From: Nitrosomonadales bacterium
Lineage (GTDB): Bacteria; Pseudomonadota; Gammaproteobacteria; Burkholderiales; SG8-39
Direction: 5' to 3'
Length of the DNA: 37,777 bases
NCBI GenBank assembly: GCA_005240145.1
Contig: SBAS01000070.1
Span: 1-37,777, forward strand
The notes under the pieces: generated by a model
Database searches by the model: none
Told to the model about the DNA's origin: nothing
Seen by the model: the letters and a program-made list of their open reading frames with translations, nothing else
Part shown: one piece after another, positions 33,931-37,777 of the stretch
How the letters are laid out: every line of letters begins with the position of its first letter
Numbering within the stretch: position 1 is the first letter of the stretch
Position numbers and translations under genes: made by a program

Positions 33931-34887
33931 TTATCTGAACCAGGGCGCCGACACGCCTGGCGCCGCGCGCAGCGCGAGGATGCCGCGAAAGTGCTCCGGG
34001 TCGTGCACCTTCACCAGCTCGCCCGGGCGCGGCAGATGCATGTCGTGCAGGCGCGAAAGCCAGAAGCGAAAGGCCGCCGCGCGCAGCATGACCGGCCAGG
34101 CATCGCGTTCGGCCGCTTCGAGCGGCCGCCTGGCGTGATAGGCGCCGAGCAGAGCGCGGGTCTTCGCTTCGTCCAGGCGCCGGTCGCGATCCGGGTGGGC
34201 GAGGCACCAGTCGTTGGCGCAGACCGCCAGGTCGTAGACGAAGCAGTCGACGCCGGCGAAATAGAAATCGAACACGCCGCTGATGTGCCCCGCCACGAAC
34301 AAAGCGTTGTCGCGGAACAGATCGGCGTGCACCGCGCCGCGCGGCAGGTCCGCAAAGCGATGCTGCGTCTGGAAGCCGAGTTCCGCATCGAGCAGCGCCG
34401 CCTGCCCGGCGTCGAGAAACGAACGCACTTCAGCCGCGGCGCGGCGCCACCATTTCAGGCCGCGCGGATTCTCGAGGTAGGCGCCGTAGGAGCGCCCGGC
34501 GAGGTGCATGCGCGCGAGAAGCGCGCCGAGTTCGGCGCAGTCGGCGGCGGCAGGATCCGCGAGCGAAGCGCCCGCGAGCCGCGTCACCAGCGTCGCGGGC
34601 TTGCCGTTCAATTCCGACAGGTAGCGGTTGCTCAGGTCGGCGATCGGCGCAGGGCACGGGATCCCATGGCGCGCGAGATGCGCCATCAGCTCCAGGTAGA
34701 ACGGCAGCTCGGCCGCCGGCAGGCGCTCGAACAACGTGAGGACGTAGCGTCCCTGGCTGGTAGTGACGAAGTAGTTGGTGTTTTCGATTCCCGATTCGAT
34801 CGGCTCGAGCGCGCCGAGCGTGCCGACCGAATAGTGGTTCAGCCAGGCGGCGAGCCGGACTTCAGTAACTGGGGTAAAAACCGACAA
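33931..34887 (-). CDS. thrB: Homoserine kinase (aminoglycoside-phosphotransferase fold)
   Basis: 318 residues. Phosphorylates homoserine with ATP in threonine synthesis; this is the APH-fold type common in betaproteobacteria, not the GHMP type. The family start MSVFTPVTE coincides with a TTG codon (34885-34887). Motifs: ESGIENTNYFVTT near the nucleotide loop, the Brenner motif HADLFRDN (H187-D189-N194) and GVFDFYFAGVDCFVYDLAVC, with the metal-binding Asp. thrC is not adjacent. It lies 29 bases after the DUF2782 gene and opens the long minus-strand run to the ubi genes. Confidence 0.95.
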   Translation of the reverse strand: MSVFTPVTEVRLAAWLNHYSVGTLGALEPIESGIENTNYFVTTSQGRYVLTLFERLPAAELPFYLELMAHLARHGIPCPAPIADLSNRYLSELNGKPATLVTRLAGASLADPAAADCAELGALLARMHLAGRSYGAYLENPRGLKWWRRAAAEVRSFLDAGQAALLDAELGFQTQHRFADLPRGAVHADLFRDNALFVAGHISGVFDFYFAGVDCFVYDLAVCANDWCLAHPDRDRRLDEAKTRALLGAYHARRPLEAAERDAWPVMLRAAAFRFWLSRLHDMHLPRPGELVKVHDPEHFRGILALRAAPGVSAPWFR

Positions 34888-34916
34888 GCAGGATAGAAGT
34901 CAGCGGATGTACGTCG

Positions 34917-35252
34917 TCAGTCGAACGTCTTGATCGTCCACATCGGCACGCGAATCCCGGGATCGAGCGATTCGCGCCGGATAAAGTTGCCGCTGCCATT
35001 GAGGTCCATGAGGTAGTAGGGAATGCCGTTGGGCGGCGTGACCTTGAGCATCACGACGCGTCCGCCCTCGCGCATTTCCTCGACGCGGTCGCCCTGCTGC
35101 GGGGCGATGCGCACGCGCGGTTCGTCGCCGCCATCGCGGATCAGCGGCGGCGGCGGCGGTTCCGGCAGCGGCTCGAGTCTGGGCGGCAGCGACTGCTGCG
35201 CCATGGCGCCGGCGGCGGCACCCAAAAGAACCAGAAAAAGTACCCGTCGCAT
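34917..35252 (-). CDS. DUF2782 periplasmic protein
   Basis: 111 residues with a signal peptide (RRVLFLVLLGAAAGAMAQ) and a proline-rich linker (LPEPPPPP). The conserved core is RVEEMREGGRVVMLKVTPPNGIPYYLMDLNGSG followed by the family ending DPGIRVPMWTIKTFD, cited here as partial matches. DUF2782 proteins are small periplasmic proteins of proteobacteria found next to polA and thrB. Function unknown. Its ATG and that of the divergent polA are only 16 bases apart, so their promoters must lie within coding sequence or overlap heavily. Confidence 0.93.
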   Translation of the reverse strand: MRRVLFLVLLGAAAGAMAQQSLPPRLEPLPEPPPPPLIRDGGDEPRVRIAPQQGDRVEEMREGGRVVMLKVTPPNGIPYYLMDLNGSGNFIRRESLDPGIRVPMWTIKTFD

Positions 35253-35268
35253 GGCAGGATTCTACCCC

Positions 35269-37777
35269 ATGGTTAAGACACTTCTGCTGGTCGACGGTTC
35301 CTCCTACCTGTACCGCGCATTCCACGCGCTGCCGGAGCTGAAGAGCCCGCGCGGGGAACCAACCGGCGCCATCCACGGCGTGCTCAGCATGTTGAAGCGC
35401 CTGTCGTCCGACTACGGCGCGGGGGCGCGCGCCTGCGTGTTCGACGCCAAGGGAAAAACCTTCCGCGACGACGTTTATCCGCAGTACAAGGCGAACCGGC
35501 CTTCGATGCCCGAGGAGCTCGCCAGCCAGATCGAGCCCCTCAAGGAAGCCGTGGCGGCGCTGGGCTGGACGGTGCTCACGGTGCCCGGCGTGGAAGCCGA
35601 CGACGTCATCGCCACGCTCGCGGAAGCCGCGCGTCGCGAAAGCTGGAAGTGCGTGATATCGACCGGCGACAAGGACCTCGCGCAGCTGGTCGACGAGCAG
35701 ATCACGCTCGTCAACACCATGTCGAACGAAAAGCTCGACCCTGCGGGCGTGCGGCGGAAATTCGGCGTCGCGCCGGCGCAGATCGTCGATTACCTCTCGC
35801 TCACCGGCGATGCGGTCGACAACGTTCCGGGAGTCGAAAAGGTCGGGCCGAAGACCGCGGCAAAGTGGATCCAGCAGTTCGGTTCGCTCGACGCCGTGAT
35901 GGCGCATGCCGCCGAAATTCCCGGCGCGGTCGGCGAGAATCTGAGGAAGGCGCTCGACTGGCTGCCCAAGGGGCGCGAACTCATCACCGTGAAGCGCGAC
36001 GTGGCGCTTGCCGTCGGGCTGAACGACCTGGGCGCGAAGGCCGCCGACACGGCGAAGCTGGCGGAATTCTTCGAGCGCTACGGGATGAAGACGATGCTGC
36101 GCGAGGTGCAAGGCGCGGCGAGCGCCGCTGCCGCGACGCCGCCGCCCGCGGCCGCGCCTGCGGCCGAGCCTTTTTCACGACGCAAATACCTCACCCTGCA
36201 CAGCGAGAAGGATCTGGCCGAATTTCTGCCCCGGCTGGAGCAGGCCGGATTAGTGGGCTTCGACACCGAAACCACGGGCCTGGAGCCGATGCTGGCGAAG
36301 CTGGTGGGCATGTCGTTCGCGTTCGGCGACACGGCCTGGTACCTGCCCCTTGCGCACGAGTATCCGGGCGCGCCGGACCAGATCGGGGTCGAGAAGGCGC
36401 TGAGAATCTTGCGCGGCTGGCTGGAGAGCGCTCGCCACCCGAAAGTCGGCCAGAACCTGAAGTTCGACGCCCACATTCTCGCCAACCATGGCGTGGCGCT
36501 GGGCGGCATGGCGCACGACACGCTGCTCGAGTCCTACGTCTACGAGGTGCACGAGCGCCATGACATGGACTCGATGGCGCTGCGGCACCTGGGCTGGAAG
36601 ACCATCACCTACGACGAAGTGACCGGCAAGGGCGCGTCGCGCATTTCCTTCTCGGCAGTGGATATCGCGCGCGCCACCGAGTACGCCGCCGAGGACGCGG
36701 ACTTCGCGCTCGGGGCGCACGCGGTTCTGTTCGGGAGGATCGCCGCGGATGAAAAGCTGAAATACGTCTACGAGAAGATTGAAATGCCGGCCATGCCGGT
36801 GCTGCTGCGCGTCGAGCGCAACGGCGTGCTGATCGATGGCGCGAAACTCGACGCGCAGAGCCACGAACTGGGCAAGGAGATGCTGGCAATCGAGCAGAAG
36901 GCCTACCAGGCGGCGGGACAGCCGTTCAACCTCAATTCGCCCAAGCAGATCCAGGAAATCCTCTTCGACAGGCAGAAGCTGCCGGTGAAGAAGAAAACCC
37001 CCAAGGGGCAACCATCGACCGATGAAGACGTGCTTGCCGAACTCGCGCTCGAATATCCGCTGCCCAAGCTGCTGCTGGAATACCGCGGCCTCGCCAAGCT
37101 GAAATCCACCTACACCGACAAGCTACCGCGCATGGTGGACGCCAACACCGGGCGCGTGCACACCACCTATTCCCAGGCCACCGCGGTCACCGGGCGCCTA
37201 GCCTCCAACGATCCCAACCTGCAGAACATCCCCATCCGCACGCCGCAGGGTCGGCGCATCCGCGAAGCGTTCATCGCGCCTGCGGGAAGCAAGATAGTCT
37301 CCGCCGACTACTCGCAGATCGAACTGCGCATCATGGCGCACCTCTCGAACGACAAGGGTTTGCGCCACGCCTTCGACCACGGCCACGACGTCCACCAGGC
37401 CACCGCCGCCGAAGTGTTCGGCGTACCGCTGGAAAAAGTGACCAAGGACGAGCGGCGCACCGCGAAGGTGATCAACTTTGGCCTGATTTACGGCATGAGC
37501 GCCTTCGGCCTGGCGCAAAACCTCGGCATCGAGCGCGCTACCGCACAGGCCTACATCGAGTCCTATTTCACCCGCTATCCCGGCGTGAAGAAATTCATGG
37601 ACGAGACGCGGGAAAAGGCGCGCTCGCTCGGCTACGTCGAAACCGTGTTCGGCCGCCGCCTGCGCCTGCCGGAGATCCAGTCCGGCTCACCCGCCCGCCG
37701 CCAGGGGGCCGAGCGCGCCGCCATCAACGCGCCGATGCAGGGCACCGCCGCCGACATCATCAAGCGCGCGATGATCG
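35269..37777 (+). CDS. polA: DNA polymerase I (3' end outside window)
   Basis: 836 codons visible of an enzyme usually ~900-930 long. It fills gaps and removes RNA primers. The 5' nuclease domain opens LLLVDGSSYLYRAFHALPEL, with CVFDAKGKTFR and VEADDVIATLA. The 3'-5' exonuclease motifs are intact: Exo I GFDTETTGLEP, Exo II QNLKFDAHIL, Exo III YAAEDADFAL, so proofreading is expected. The polymerase shows TGRLASNDPNLQNIP, motif A SADYSQIELRIMAHL, and the O helix RRTAKVINFGLIYGMSAFGL. An Ala/Pro-rich linker (AAAATPPPAAAPAAE) joins the first two domains. Motif C (the catalytic VHDE) lies beyond the end. AGGA precedes the ATG. Confidence 0.97.
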   Translation, partial: MVKTLLLVDGSSYLYRAFHALPELKSPRGEPTGAIHGVLSMLKRLSSDYGAGARACVFDAKGKTFRDDVYPQYKANRPSMPEELASQIEPLKEAVAALGWTVLTVPGVEADDVIATLAEAARRESWKCVISTGDKDLAQLVDEQITLVNTMSNEKLDPAGVRRKFGVAPAQIVDYLSLTGDAVDNVPGVEKVGPKTAAKWIQQFGSLDAVMAHAAEIPGAVGENLRKALDWLPKGRELITVKRDVALAVGLNDLGAKAADTAKLAEFFERYGMKTMLREVQGAASAAAATPPPAAAPAAEPFSRRKYLTLHSEKDLAEFLPRLEQAGLVGFDTETTGLEPMLAKLVGMSFAFGDTAWYLPLAHEYPGAPDQIGVEKALRILRGWLESARHPKVGQNLKFDAHILANHGVALGGMAHDTLLESYVYEVHERHDMDSMALRHLGWKTITYDEVTGKGASRISFSAVDIARATEYAAEDADFALGAHAVLFGRIAADEKLKYVYEKIEMPAMPVLLRVERNGVLIDGAKLDAQSHELGKEMLAIEQKAYQAAGQPFNLNSPKQIQEILFDRQKLPVKKKTPKGQPSTDEDVLAELALEYPLPKLLLEYRGLAKLKSTYTDKLPRMVDANTGRVHTTYSQATAVTGRLASNDPNLQNIPIRTPQGRRIREAFIAPAGSKIVSADYSQIELRIMAHLSNDKGLRHAFDHGHDVHQATAAEVFGVPLEKVTKDERRTAKVINFGLIYGMSAFGLAQNLGIERATAQAYIESYFTRYPGVKKFMDETREKARSLGYVETVFGRRLRLPEIQSGSPARRQGAERAAINAPMQGTAADIIKRAMI

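Overview
The window is a GC-rich, densely coded chromosomal segment of a betaproteobacterium. The assignment rests on gene content and order: metW/ampG, gatCAB beside mreBCD-mrdA-rodA, yggT-proC-yggS divergent from pilT-pilU, ubiE-Tim44-ubiJ-ubiB, and thrB with a DUF2782 gene beside polA. A BPSS1780-type membrane protein and a YqjD/YqjE/YqjK trio also fit. Genus cannot be fixed by reading. I see no rRNA, tRNA, CRISPR array, insertion sequence or prophage, so this is mostly core genome with a short accessory patch near the left end.

Layout. 1-521: 3' part of metW. 597-1849: accessory patch with an ABC substrate-binding protein remnant, a DUF488 gene, and a two-gene cassette (ribbon-helix-helix protein plus small coiled-coil protein) with a repeat-rich promoter. 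1889-3136: ampG-type permease (minus). 3251-4628: small envelope-protein operon (DUF883, YqjE, YqjK, LETM1-like protein). 4630-6089: pyrE-xthA (minus, overlapping). 6186-6794: secreted coiled-coil protein. 6796-10726: gatC-gatA-secreted protein-gatB (minus). 10855-16437: mreB-mreC-mreD-mrdA-rodA, the rod-shape and cell-wall elongation cluster. 16618-17952: isocitrate lyase. 17954-20046: yggS-proC-yggT (minus). 20067-22253: pilT-pilU twitching motors, ending in a strong terminator. 22323-27281 (minus): sodium:solute symporter, VanZ-like protein, [2Fe-2S] ferredoxin, alpha/beta hydrolase, HemJ/CopD-like protein, RlmL-type methyltransferase. 27297-34887 (minus): thrB, BPSS1780-like, PilZ-like protein, DUF971, ubiE, Tim44-domain protein, ubiJ, ubiB. 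34917-35252: DUF2782 protein (minus). 35269-end: polA, cut by the window.

Many neighbours overlap by 1-4 bases (ATGA, GTGA, TTGA, TGATG), suggesting long translationally coupled operons. Several starts are GTG or TTG, and one (the VanZ-like gene) appears to be CTG. The most notable points are the ribbon-helix-helix cassette with three tandem CATGTG-type hexamers at its promoter, the apparent CTG start, a near-perfect terminator only 12 bases before ubiJ, a betaproteobacterial protein with widely separated PilZ motifs, and a cysteine-rich secreted protein between gatA and gatB. No clearly new multi-gene defence or mobile system is visible; the two-gene cassette at 1377-1849 is the best candidate for something undescribed.
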